DNA of 43,101 nucleotides, taken from assembly GCA_020058975.1 (NCBI GenBank), contig JAGVDA010000004.1, positions 1-43,101 of the forward strand, read 5' to 3'. Each line of letters begins with the position of its first letter. The stretch's first letter is position 1. Source of the stretch: Thermosynechococcus sp. WC_1 (lineage in GTDB: Bacteria > Cyanobacteriota > Cyanobacteriia > Thermosynechococcales > Thermosynechococcaceae). Made by a program: the position numbers and the translations under genes. The notes beneath the pieces were generated by a model, which worked only from the letters and a program-made list of their open reading frames with translations, made no database searches and was not told the DNA's origin. This document shows, piece after piece, positions 28,366 through 36,420 of the stretch.

Positions 28366-30155
28366 CGCATTAATTTCTCAAAAGCTGCTTTCTTGTCAGC
28401 CTTTGGCAACGGCAATGCTTGCTCAGCATAGGTTTCACGTTCCAATAAATCAGCTTCGGTCAGTGTTAATGCAATAGGGTTGCGTAGTCGAGTATTACGG
28501 AACTTAAACCATGTAGCCTTAGCTCGGTCGGCCTCGATCTGTTCATTTTTGTTAGGGGTAATATTGACTTTGAAAAGCATTTGAGATTTCTTCTCCCCAT
28601 TCTCGGTGCCCTCTGTTCCCGGTGATCGCACATAGAAGAGTCCCTGAGGTGCTTCTTTAAGCGCCTCGACGGGAACCAAGTCTCTCGTGGTGAGGTTGTT
28701 GTTGTCCGAGGAGCTGCCACCAAGGAGAGCGCCTTTCTGCGTGGAGTCTGATGATGTTTTGTAGGAAATGTCCTCCTTCCCGAAGGATTCAGAATACTGT
28801 TTGATGGTGCGATCGCAGTTGAGCTGCCCTATGAAGACGGTCTTGGCATTGGCGAGAATCTCCTCCATGGCAAGTTTCCCGTAAGTAGCCTCAATATTAG
28901 GATGGCTTTGCGCCGCCAATAGGTAGGCAACTCGTTTTGATCGCGCATCAGCCATCTGCCCCGCGATGGCAGGAATGAGAATACGCGGAAACTCGTCCAT
29001 AGCCATAATGAAGGGGTATGGCGTGCCCCGCTTGCCACTGTAAGTATTGAGGCGCAACTGCATGTGGATGATACTGGCCATGAGAGGGGCAAGCGTCTTC
29101 TCGTAGAGCGGGTTCATGCGATAGATGATGAACTCTTTGTGGCCTGTTATCAAGGGCATCGTGGAAGTGCCGCAGAAAGTTGCCCAGGAAGCATCGTTTT
29201 GGAATTTGGTGAGAACCGTCAAAGTTGTGGCGATGATACTTGCTGCGGTCTCTGGGCTTCCCGCTGTCGAGATAAGCTGCTGAGCCAAAATCTTGATTTT
29301 CTGAGGAATGTCTTTGTTATGGAGTAGTCGATCAAGCAGGTTGGGCAATGACAGAGCTTTATGGGCTAGTGCTAGGTCAGCAAGATCTTGTCTCGGTTGC
29401 CACTTTAGCCATAGGAAAATGAACTGCATCGCCAATTTCCCAGACAGAGGGAAAAACCCATCATCATTGGATTGCTTGCCTTTATTGACATTGGCATAGA
29501 CAACTTCAGAGAGTTCGCCAGCACTTTCTGAGTCGGTAACTGCATCAAGTGGGTTGATTTTGTCGCTATCTGCATAGCCAGGAGCCACAACTCGGACATT
29601 GTAGCCCTGCTCTAATGCATATCCGGCTAATGAACTGGATGGACAACAGGTTCTGTCTGTCTCTTCGTCTCCCTTGAAGTCAAAGAACCCGACGCTGAAG
29701 CCTTGAAGGATCAGAGACCGGATTATGGGGTCAAATGCTGAGAATGACTTACCAGCCCCTGAGCTGGCTAAAAGCAGCATGTGCTCATTGAGGCGGTCAA
29801 GGGCAATGCCAGGATCCGTCATCCCAAAATAGCGATCGCTGTTGATGAGGAATTTTGGCTTACCAATCCACCCGCCAAATTTCGCAAACTTCTTCTTGCG
29901 GTGCCCATCAACAATGCTACTTGTTACACGACGTTGAGACTCTTTCCATTCTTTCTTCTTCGCCTGCCGTGCGCGACCCAACTTTGTGCCCTTATTCCCC
30001 CGCTTCTTAGAGAAACGCACCACAATAACCAGAATCAGAAAGAACGCAAGATAGCCCCCAACCAAAAGCACGGGCATGGGGATATCCTGGAGCGATAGCT
30101 TAGGGAGCGGGGGAATAAGGGGGTGGAGTGTGTTGGTGTTTTTAGGTTGAGACAT
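28362..30155 (-). CDS. VirD4/TraG-type coupling ATPase (597 aa)
   Basis: 597 residues. One N-terminal membrane segment (about 28-48), a basic juxtamembrane region, Walker A ASSGAGKS at 130-137, a FFDFKGDEE strand near 157, and Walker B FIMAMDEFPR at 382-391. These are the marks of type IV coupling ATPases, which hand the relaxase-DNA complex to the secretion channel. Only one transmembrane segment is visible, where classical VirD4 often has two, so this fits the shorter TraG/TcpA-like group. It starts right after the 249-residue gene. Confidence 0.85.
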   Translation of the reverse strand: MSQPKNTNTLHPLIPPLPKLSLQDIPMPVLLVGGYLAFFLILVIVVRFSKKRGNKGTKLGRARQAKKKEWKESQRRVTSSIVDGHRKKKFAKFGGWIGKPKFLINSDRYFGMTDPGIALDRLNEHMLLLASSGAGKSFSAFDPIIRSLILQGFSVGFFDFKGDEETDRTCCPSSSLAGYALEQGYNVRVVAPGYADSDKINPLDAVTDSESAGELSEVVYANVNKGKQSNDDGFFPLSGKLAMQFIFLWLKWQPRQDLADLALAHKALSLPNLLDRLLHNKDIPQKIKILAQQLISTAGSPETAASIIATTLTVLTKFQNDASWATFCGTSTMPLITGHKEFIIYRMNPLYEKTLAPLMASIIHMQLRLNTYSGKRGTPYPFIMAMDEFPRILIPAIAGQMADARSKRVAYLLAAQSHPNIEATYGKLAMEEILANAKTVFIGQLNCDRTIKQYSESFGKEDISYKTSSDSTQKGALLGGSSSDNNNLTTRDLVPVEALKEAPQGLFYVRSPGTEGTENGEKKSQMLFKVNITPNKNEQIEADRAKATWFKFRNTRLRNPIALTLTEADLLERETYAEQALPLPKADKKAAFEKLMR

Positions 30156-30905
30156 TTAGCGATCACCTTCAACTCTTTCGCGGAAAAAAGTGATGATGTC
30201 CTCAAGAGCGCTTGGCGTCAAAGTATTGGGTTCAATAGTATATTCAATAGTCTGAGCGCTATATGTACGAACTCGAATCCAAGCCATCCATCCAGATAAA
30301 GTTCTCCAGTTTTCTGTCTTAATTTCTGCAACGCGAGGCATAGATCGAATTGCGTTGATCAGCAGTTGCTCAAGATTGACCTGAATTTCGCCTGGGGGCA
30401 GCTCTGTAATTCGATGTCTTAAGGCTTGAGGGGCATCCGCTACGCTAAGAGGAGGCGCTGCATCCTCCACAAAATCAGAACAGTCCCCCTCGCCACTCAT
30501 GGCGTAGGGAGGGTTGATGGCACACTTCAGATCGCGCAGGTGTTCTCCCCTGACTGGACGGTCAAAGTCTTTGTTGCGGTATTTGCAGGTACGGCATTGT
30601 TCTTTGAGTTGAGTTGATTGAGGGCAAAGAGGATCGTCAATTATGACTGAATAAACTGTGGCATCTCCTCTTGGGCTACCACGGTCAAACAATAAAGTAG
30701 GAGAAATCCCAGTTGATTGAGTAACTCGCTCCAACATTGCCATAGTCTCAACATGGTTGGGATGCGAACGATCATAAGGGATCTGAATCGTGCGATCGTC
30801 CCCAGAACAAGCCGACTCAACAGCAGGAACTATCTTAATGTCATCGTCTGGGATAGTTATGCGCCCATTCTCCAGCAACCGCACCAGTCTGTCGTAAAAT
30901 GTCAT
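30156..30905 (-). CDS. Cys-rich unknown protein (249 aa)
   Basis: 249 residues, without signal peptide. A cysteine set (PLCPQST, CRTCKYR, DLKCAINPP, GDCSDF; about residues 92-143) has the look of a small zinc or iron-sulfur site. The N-terminus DRTIQIPYDRSHPNHVETMA and the C-terminus (IRVRTYSAQTIEYTIEPNTL) flank it. It lies between the secreted protein and VirD4 and overlaps the former as ATGA. A cytoplasmic helper of transfer is a reasonable guess, not proven. Confidence 0.6.
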   Translation of the reverse strand: MTFYDRLVRLLENGRITIPDDDIKIVPAVESACSGDDRTIQIPYDRSHPNHVETMAMLERVTQSTGISPTLLFDRGSPRGDATVYSVIIDDPLCPQSTQLKEQCRTCKYRNKDFDRPVRGEHLRDLKCAINPPYAMSGEGDCSDFVEDAAPPLSVADAPQALRHRITELPPGEIQVNLEQLLINAIRSMPRVAEIKTENWRTLSGWMAWIRVRTYSAQTIEYTIEPNTLTPSALEDIITFFRERVEGDR

Positions 30906-31420
30906 CTAATTTTTACCTCTTTCTCAATTTGCTTACTCCAAGGCAAAACTTTAGTCTTTGCTGGGATTTTAACCCCCAATGTCTTCAACGCCGAAGCGTC
31001 CTCCGGCGTCAGAGTCGGGAATTTTTTCGCCAAGAACCATTGTTGATATGCCGCCGCCCCCCCGCGATTTTTGATGGTGTTTTTGAAGGCAACCAAGGCA
31101 AAGGTTTTTGCGACAGGGACTGGCACTCCATAGGACATGGAACCGCCTTCCCCCACATCGACATAGCTCAAATAGCAAGCGCGATTGCCCGTGTTTGGAC
31201 GCCGCACAACCACCCGCAGTTCTTCTGCTCGTTTGGCGCTGCCCAGTACCAAGAAATGGTAGTCACTGCCCTTATAGCGAACAATCGCTAAGGGAGAAGA
31301 TCGGGCCACCGTCACGTTCATTACCTGCTTTGGGATGCAAGATTGCGGCAATTGCTCAACAGCTTGGGCTGGAAGTGCTGCGGCAAGGAGGATGCATGGG
31401 ATTGGGATAAGGTATTTCAT
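30902..31420 (-). CDS. Secreted protein, unknown function (172 aa)
   Basis: 172 residues with a clear signal peptide (MKYLIPIPCILLAAALPAQA, probable cleavage after AQA). The mature part has two cysteines (QSCIPKQ, RACYLSY) and a C-terminal basic tail. It probably acts in the periplasm alongside the secretion channel. The start at 31420 overlaps the upstream stop as ATGA. Upstream in-frame extension is rejected because it overlaps the neighbouring gene. Confidence 0.65.
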   Translation of the reverse strand: MKYLIPIPCILLAAALPAQAVEQLPQSCIPKQVMNVTVARSSPLAIVRYKGSDYHFLVLGSAKRAEELRVVVRRPNTGNRACYLSYVDVGEGGSMSYGVPVPVAKTFALVAFKNTIKNRGGAAAYQQWFLAKKFPTLTPEDASALKTLGVKIPAKTKVLPWSKQIEKEVKIR

Positions 31421-31806
31421 AGCATCGATCTCCCTTCTACTCCACGCTCTAGGCGAGTTCGGGTTCTTTTTTGAAGACAAGTCAGCGCAGCTTCTAGGTG
31501 AGACAGTGCATCTTGGTTGTCGTCGCAGGCAAAGTCGCCTTCTTGAAAACAGCGCAGACGATCTATGCAAACAGTGATCAGTGCCTCTTGTGTAAGGCCA
31601 TTTATCCCAGCTTCTAGCACAGGGCCATTCTGGAAGCTAATCTGGCAAAGTTTAATTTCTTTGGTGCCGAGTTCTATCTCTCGCAAAAGAACAGTTGCTG
31701 AAATAAGATATTCGTGGCAAGCACCACCAGCCCCTGGCTCGTCTAAGACATTGATGTTGATTTGATTATCAATGCCTTCAATTTTATGATCGGTTAGCGG
31801 TCTCAT
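31417..31806 (-). CDS. Acb2/Tad1 hairpin-domain-like protein (129 aa), candidate anti-defence
   Basis: 129 residues. From the ATG at 31806 (behind AGAAGGAG), DEPGAGGACHEY at about 22-33, FQNGP at 58-62, then EAGINGLTQEALITVCIDRL and a C-terminal helix pair ending KRTRTRLERGVEGR (113-126). This pattern (FQNGPxxExGxNG, DRLxxFQ, RTxxRxxRGVEG) is the one I know from phage proteins with an Acb2/Tad1-type hairpin domain, which in some phages bind cyclic nucleotide signals and silence CBASS or Thoeris. The family match is by remembered pattern. Binding to any signal is inference. It lies between a VirB1-like hydrolase and a secreted protein in the transfer operon. Confidence 0.7.
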   Translation of the reverse strand: MRPLTDHKIEGIDNQININVLDEPGAGGACHEYLISATVLLREIELGTKEIKLCQISFQNGPVLEAGINGLTQEALITVCIDRLRCFQEGDFACDDNQDALSHLEAALTCLQKRTRTRLERGVEGRSML

Positions 31807-31820
31807 TTTCAAATCTCCTT

Positions 31821-34328
31821 CTAGTTGCTTGTATTCAGCATAGTCAATGGGTCAACATAGTCTCCAGTCAAATAATTACCATTTACAGTTCCCTTGAGAA
31901 CACCATAGTGAAGGTGCGGGCCCGTACTGTTTCCCGTATTGCCCCCAAGTCCAATCGTTGCACCCTGGGGGACGGGGGTGCCAAGCGCTCCAACGTACCC
32001 ATCAAGGTGCGAATATTGGGTCATGACACCGTTGCCATGGTCTACAAAGACGGTTTTACCATAGCCGCCGTACCACCCTTGATAGACAATTTTGCCATTA
32101 GCAGAAGAGACGACGGGAGTCCCAATCGGAATCCCATAGTCAATTCCTTTGTGGTTGGTAGATCCAATGCCGCCAGGGCTTTCACGAAGCCCATAGTAAG
32201 AGGTTATTGGGCCACTCGCCACAGGCCGCATCAAGGCTCCCGATGTCTTGCCCGTATAAGCCCCAGGGCTGGTGCCACCGGAGGCATTGGTACAGGTAAC
32301 AGACCCCGTGCCAGCGGCAGAACCCCCCGCCCCAAACTTCGTGAGATTTGCTGGGCTTGACCAAATGGGAGAAGCGTCGATACCTCCAGGTAAAGACGTA
32401 AATTGATTTTTCCCTAGGGCTTTATCAGCGGCAGCAAAGTCCCCCTTCTGGATAGCGCCTAAAATATCGACATTTATCTCATTGCCATACAGACCAATCC
32501 ACGCGAGCGTAGCTTTATCTCGAACAGCCTTGTCTTGGCTCCACGCATCTAAATCAGGATATTGAGCCAGCACCGCCTGTCGGGTTGACCCTTTAAATTG
32601 ATACTCACCATAAGGAGCGTCGCTGCCAGAGGCAGGGACTGCACCAAGGTTAACGCCACCGCTGGATTCTCCGGCGGCAATTCTTGCCAAATATTGTTTG
32701 ATATTGCTTTGAGGGACTTTATTGGAAACAACCGGAGTTGTCGTACCGGTGCCATCGGCTGCGGACTGAACATCGCAGGGCGCAGAGCTATTGTTGAGCG
32801 AATTGATTGCATCCTCTACAAACTTAGGGGTGCTGCTTGACACCAATAGCAACCACTCGTTTTGGCGCGCTTTAAAGATTGTCGGAACAGGGATAAAGTG
32901 AGGAGTGCAGGTTTTTTTTCCCGTAAATGGAATGTCTACGCAAATCTGAAGGTCAAGCTGAATATCTGCCGCCGCTCGTTTATTAGCTCCAGGCTTCTCT
33001 TTAATGTTTTTAAGGCTCAGCTTTGCTGGGTTGTAATCAGCCGCACTCCCAAATGGCTTCCATCCAGTAGGTTCCCATCCTCCATTAATTTTGCCGAGAG
33101 GCCCCTTCCCCCCTTTAGCCTGCTGAACCTGCCCGTCAACCATTTGTTGACCTTTATATCGTCCTTTGTTGATGCCCATATTCATGTATCCCATCTGGAA
33201 ATGGGCACAATTATGGGTTTTGCCACGCCCTTTCTTCTCACTATTTATTTTGCAATTGGTTGGAGTCTGAACGTTATTAGGTGTCCCGCCAGTGAACGCA
33301 TTGGGGTCTGGCTGTTCACGTTTCCTCGCATAAGCAATGTCCAGCTTGACCGCAATGTCGCCTTTTACCAGAGGGATTGCCGCTGATACGGCAGACTGGA
33401 CAATGGGGGCATCCTTAAGTCCTGGAATCTTAGAAATGTACTGAGAGCCAATTCGCGGAAGCGTAGACAAAGGGGCATTAGCAATATTCCCAAGGTCTGA
33501 TATGGGAATGTCTTTTGCGATCGCTCCAATTGGTAAGTCCTTGAGCGCGTCGTTACTTAGAATATAGCCTGCGAGTTTCTGCCCACCAAATTGAAGCCCT
33601 TGACTAAGTGCAGCTTTGTAGTTGCCCGATGTCAATGCGCTTGCAATTGAACCGATGGGGAGATTTTGCCAGCTTTGAGGAAGATTTTTGAGTGCTTCTT
33701 GAGCTCCACGTTGAATGCCAGCATCTAAAGCCCCTTGGAAATCCCCAGATGCAAGTTCTCCAATGGGGACTTCCTTCAGCTCGTCGGGGAGATCGGCATA
33801 TTTTGTGATTAGCGTACCGCCAGCACTGCCCAGAGACCTTAGAGATACGGCACTAGTCCCTCGCGTCTGCGGATTTGAGGACACGTTTTTTCTGATTTGT
33901 GCTTGCAGGCCAGCAGGGACTTGCCCATTGTTAGCACGGATAATCTCTCCTAGCGTCAGGGTAGAAGCGTAGGAAGAATCTTCAATGGTTGTTGTTGTGG
34001 AAGATCTCCCTTGAGACGAAAGGAGATCATTAATGCTTTTGTTCCGATCTTGAAAATACTGAGCCCCGTTAGGTAAATAGGTATTGGTCAAATCACCAAA
34101 TTTAATAGTTCGTCCCAATGAAGCATTGGTAGGAACAGCACGCCAAACGTTATAGGGTAGCCCTGTGCTACCGCGAAACCCAGAAGGCAAGGGTTCAACC
34201 CAAGCCTCTCCAGTTCCAGGGGTTTGACTCCAAGACCCCAGGGGCTCAGCCCCATTCGAAGAAAGGATTTGAGCAGAAACAGGGAGGCAAAATAGGAGAG
34301 TGCCTATAGGGAGGAAATATTTTAGCAT
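31821..34328 (-). CDS. VirB1-like lysozyme/M23 bifunctional peptidoglycan hydrolase (835 aa)
   Basis: 835 residues with a signal peptide (about 1-19). The long N-terminal part has several repeats of LPIGxIA-like segments (DLPIGAIAKDIP, NLPIGSIAS, EVPIGELAS) and an extended unassigned region. About residues 540-625 resemble a muramidase (AAGESSGG, then GEYQFKGSTRQAV). The C-terminal 710-820 form an M23 endopeptidase with HKGIDYG, YSHLDG and HLHYG zinc motifs. It would cut peptidoglycan to make room for the transfer channel in the cyanobacterial envelope. The start at ATG 34328 (TGATG overlap) is preferred over TTG 34331. Confidence 0.85.
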   Translation of the reverse strand: MLKYFLPIGTLLFCLPVSAQILSSNGAEPLGSWSQTPGTGEAWVEPLPSGFRGSTGLPYNVWRAVPTNASLGRTIKFGDLTNTYLPNGAQYFQDRNKSINDLLSSQGRSSTTTTIEDSSYASTLTLGEIIRANNGQVPAGLQAQIRKNVSSNPQTRGTSAVSLRSLGSAGGTLITKYADLPDELKEVPIGELASGDFQGALDAGIQRGAQEALKNLPQSWQNLPIGSIASALTSGNYKAALSQGLQFGGQKLAGYILSNDALKDLPIGAIAKDIPISDLGNIANAPLSTLPRIGSQYISKIPGLKDAPIVQSAVSAAIPLVKGDIAVKLDIAYARKREQPDPNAFTGGTPNNVQTPTNCKINSEKKGRGKTHNCAHFQMGYMNMGINKGRYKGQQMVDGQVQQAKGGKGPLGKINGGWEPTGWKPFGSAADYNPAKLSLKNIKEKPGANKRAAADIQLDLQICVDIPFTGKKTCTPHFIPVPTIFKARQNEWLLLVSSSTPKFVEDAINSLNNSSAPCDVQSAADGTGTTTPVVSNKVPQSNIKQYLARIAAGESSGGVNLGAVPASGSDAPYGEYQFKGSTRQAVLAQYPDLDAWSQDKAVRDKATLAWIGLYGNEINVDILGAIQKGDFAAADKALGKNQFTSLPGGIDASPIWSSPANLTKFGAGGSAAGTGSVTCTNASGGTSPGAYTGKTSGALMRPVASGPITSYYGLRESPGGIGSTNHKGIDYGIPIGTPVVSSANGKIVYQGWYGGYGKTVFVDHGNGVMTQYSHLDGYVGALGTPVPQGATIGLGGNTGNSTGPHLHYGVLKGTVNGNYLTGDYVDPLTMLNTSN

Positions 34329-35605
34329 CAATTTCTATTATCCAATGTTTGTCGTTCCAGTATTTGCCTTGCCTTCATCAAGGCGATCGCCGCGCTATGC
34401 GGTACAACGGCATTACCTAGTGCTTTCAATCGTTCTTTGCGATGCGGAATCTTCAGTCCGTCTGTGGCATTGCAAATTTCATCAGTAACTTCATAAGGAC
34501 TAAGCAATACAGGTGCCCCGACTTGAGGAACTGTAAGGTCTGTCCATCCAACAGGAAACCCCATCATATGCTCAACAAAAATAGGAGCAAGTTTACGCCC
34601 AGCGTCAAGGGTTGTAGGCAAGTTTTGGTTCCCACCCCGCTCTTGATACCCTGCGCCGCTATTCCCCTTCCAGTCGCGAGCTTGGGGAGTTGGGAGAGAA
34701 AGATAGGCCACACGATCTCTTAGTTGCTCTCCTCTGTTTTTATCAACTTGAGCAGCATTGCCACCACGCCAATCGCTGGTGATTGGCGTGGGCAACATAG
34801 CCGCCGCAGACAAATGAAGTGTCTGCCCAGGAGCATGAGATTGAACCCCTGGGTGTTCGCCATCAACGGCTTTGAGGGTTTTAAAGACTGCTGTAGTTAA
34901 ACCATCACCAGCCTTGTCGCTGCACCCCTTACGGTTGTGATTACCGTGAACGGTTGGAGTGGGAAGTGTTGCGAAGTGTTTTTGAGCTTCAGGTAACTGG
35001 TCGGCAGCGATCGCCTTTAGCAATACCTGAAGACTTGTAATACACTTCCTCTCACCTCCTTTCATCCGTTTTTTCATTGCCATATGCGCTGCTGGCGATT
35101 TATTGTCGTCATTCGCTACGGGCGTAGGCAGCATTTTAGGATAAGTCCCAAGGTCAATTCCCGCTAAAGCGCTTCTGAGCGCCCATCCATGCCGCCCTTC
35201 AAGTTCAGCGGGAGTCGGTTTTGTCCGCCTGTTGTCATTGTCATTCGCTGTCGGAGTCGGAAGGATATGCAACGATCCAGACCCTCTCCCGTCGATGGCA
35301 TCCACCCACCTCGGCGCATGAAACAATGCTCCATTCTGCATCGTAGCCGACTTGGGCAAGCTCCCAGAGTACGCGTTCCATCCCCCGTCCAAGCAAAGCT
35401 GCGACGTTTTCAAGGACAACGATCCTGGGACGAATCTCGCAAATGAGTCGGATAATTTCAAAGAATAGTCCTGACCTTTCGCCTTCAATGCCTGCTTGTT
35501 TCCCAGCGTTCGAGATATCCTGGCAGGGGAAGCCTCCAAAAATGGCGTCAATGCGTTCAATTCCGGCATCTCTAAGAGACTGAGCTGTAAGTGTTGTGAC
35601 ATCAT
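34328..35605 (-). CDS. dcm: C5 cytosine methyltransferase, C-terminal/target-recognition part (425 aa)
   Basis: 425 residues in a frame different from the N-terminal part (35241-35753), overlapping it by 365 bases. The C-terminus RKERLKALGNAVVPHSA is motif IX/X of C5 DNA methyltransferases. MMGFPVGWTDL and repeated LPTPxxxD phrases (ILPTPTANDN, LPTPVANDD, TLPTPTVHGN) mark the variable target-recognition region. The first 100 residues (KTSQLCLDGGWNAYSGSLPK and so on) resemble a known accessory pattern yet overprint the catalytic domain. The ATG at 35605 has no ribosome site, so translation could also arise by a +1 shift near the TGA at 35243-35241. M.AquI of a cyanobacterium is a precedent for two overlapping subunits. 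Confidence 0.7.
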   Translation of the reverse strand: MMSQHLQLSLLEMPELNALTPFLEASPARISRTLGNKQALKAKGQDYSLKLSDSFARFVPGSLSLKTSQLCLDGGWNAYSGSLPKSATMQNGALFHAPRWVDAIDGRGSGSLHILPTPTANDNDNRRTKPTPAELEGRHGWALRSALAGIDLGTYPKMLPTPVANDDNKSPAAHMAMKKRMKGGERKCITSLQVLLKAIAADQLPEAQKHFATLPTPTVHGNHNRKGCSDKAGDGLTTAVFKTLKAVDGEHPGVQSHAPGQTLHLSAAAMLPTPITSDWRGGNAAQVDKNRGEQLRDRVAYLSLPTPQARDWKGNSGAGYQERGGNQNLPTTLDAGRKLAPIFVEHMMGFPVGWTDLTVPQVGAPVLLSPYEVTDEICNATDGLKIPHRKERLKALGNAVVPHSAAIALMKARQILERQTLDNRN

Positions 35606-35753
35606 TAAAAACTGGAATCCCAGGATAACGAAGGTTTAATACTTTCTGGCAATAAGGATCAATTTCGCAGAAGGCCACCGTCTCAAATCCACCCACAAGG
35701 TCGGACGCAATTGCAAACCCCCCAATGCCTGAGAATAGATCTAGGACATTCAT
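35241..35753 (-). CDS. dcm: C5 cytosine methyltransferase, catalytic N-terminal part (170 aa)
   Basis: 170 residues with motifs I (LDLFSGIGGF, 4-13), IV with catalytic Cys77 (GGFPCQDIS), VI ENV at 115-117 and VIII-like CHRRER at 152-157. It ends AYPSDSDSE* at TGA 35243-35241, before the target-recognition and motif X parts, which lie in the other frame (34328-35605). Alone it lacks DNA-target elements. Either two subunits assemble, or a +1 shift fuses them, or the gene is broken. Its start overlaps the VirB9-like gene stop as ATGA. Confidence 0.8.
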   Translation of the reverse strand: MNVLDLFSGIGGFAIASDLVGGFETVAFCEIDPYCQKVLNLRYPGIPVFNDVTTLTAQSLRDAGIERIDAIFGGFPCQDISNAGKQAGIEGERSGLFFEIIRLICEIRPRIVVLENVAALLGRGMERVLWELAQVGYDAEWSIVSCAEVGGCHRRERVWIVAYPSDSDSE

Positions 35754-36118
35754 TGAACAATCAAAGTCCGTTTCACCGGTGCCCCATATCGCACCCGCAG
35801 CTTATAAATATTGCGAGAGTTAGTGGTGATAGTCACGAAGGACATTCCGCTAACGGGACGTTCTCCTTTATTGATGAGCAACGATGTTGGGGCAGAGCCG
35901 GAGCATCCCGCCTCTTTGCACATTGTGCCATCTAACGGCTGTACGTTGACCCAGCCAGGAGGTGTAACGATGACGGAGCGGATCTTCTCTCCGGTCTTGA
36001 TCTGAAGGGTGACACCTTGCGAATCGGTGCGAACCTCAGTGACCCGATTGATGGCCCAGGATGGGGCAATTTGGGCTGTATCGATGGTATTTAATGCGAT
36101 GAGTAGTGGGATTAGCAT
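35750..36118 (-). CDS. VirB9/TrbG-like N-terminal domain protein (122 aa)
   Basis: 122 residues with a signal-like N-terminus (MLIPLLIALNTIDTAQIAPS). The sequence WVNVQPLDG, SLLINKG and SFVTITTNSRNIYKLRVRYG matches the N-terminal beta domain of VirB9/TrbG outer-membrane core proteins (WxVxP, then NLxVTTxxRxYxFxL). The C-terminal domain that contacts VirB7 is missing: full VirB9 is about 250-300 residues. It may be a minimal or split version. It sits in the right neighbourhood (VirB7-, VirB10-like genes nearby). Confidence 0.6.
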   Translation of the reverse strand: MLIPLLIALNTIDTAQIAPSWAINRVTEVRTDSQGVTLQIKTGEKIRSVIVTPPGWVNVQPLDGTMCKEAGCSGSAPTSLLINKGERPVSGMSFVTITTNSRNIYKLRVRYGAPVKRTLIVQ

Positions 36119-36120
36119 AA

Positions 36121-36420
36121 TCAATCCAAAAGGTTGAAATCGTTCAAAAGCTCTTGTCTCGTAACAAAAAAGCCCTTCCCATCAGGGACACCTAAAAGTG
36201 CTCCTTCTCCGTGGTCGCAGAGCCATTCCCCATCAATATCAAAAATGGTGGCACAGTCATCAGAGTTAGCCCAACAAGGCCCCCACCATTCCCTAGAATC
36301 TAAAGGGAATATCTGATCGTTTGCAGACTTTGTCCACCCTAGAAACTCCAACCATTCATACTCGTCCTCAAGGACAAGCACGTCTCCCTTCGTGAGATTT
36401 TTTAATTCTTGTTCTTTCAT
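36121..36420 (-). CDS. Acidic small protein (99 aa)
   Basis: 99 residues (MKEQELKNLTKGDVLVLEDE), with GDVLVLEDEYEWLEFLGWTK and WLCDHGEGALLGVPDGKGFF. It looks like a small beta-barrel type domain, but no family is recognised. Overlaps ThyX as ATGA and ends two bases before the VirB9-like start. Function unknown. Confidence 0.55.
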   Translation of the reverse strand: MKEQELKNLTKGDVLVLEDEYEWLEFLGWTKSANDQIFPLDSREWWGPCWANSDDCATIFDIDGEWLCDHGEGALLGVPDGKGFFVTRQELLNDFNLLD

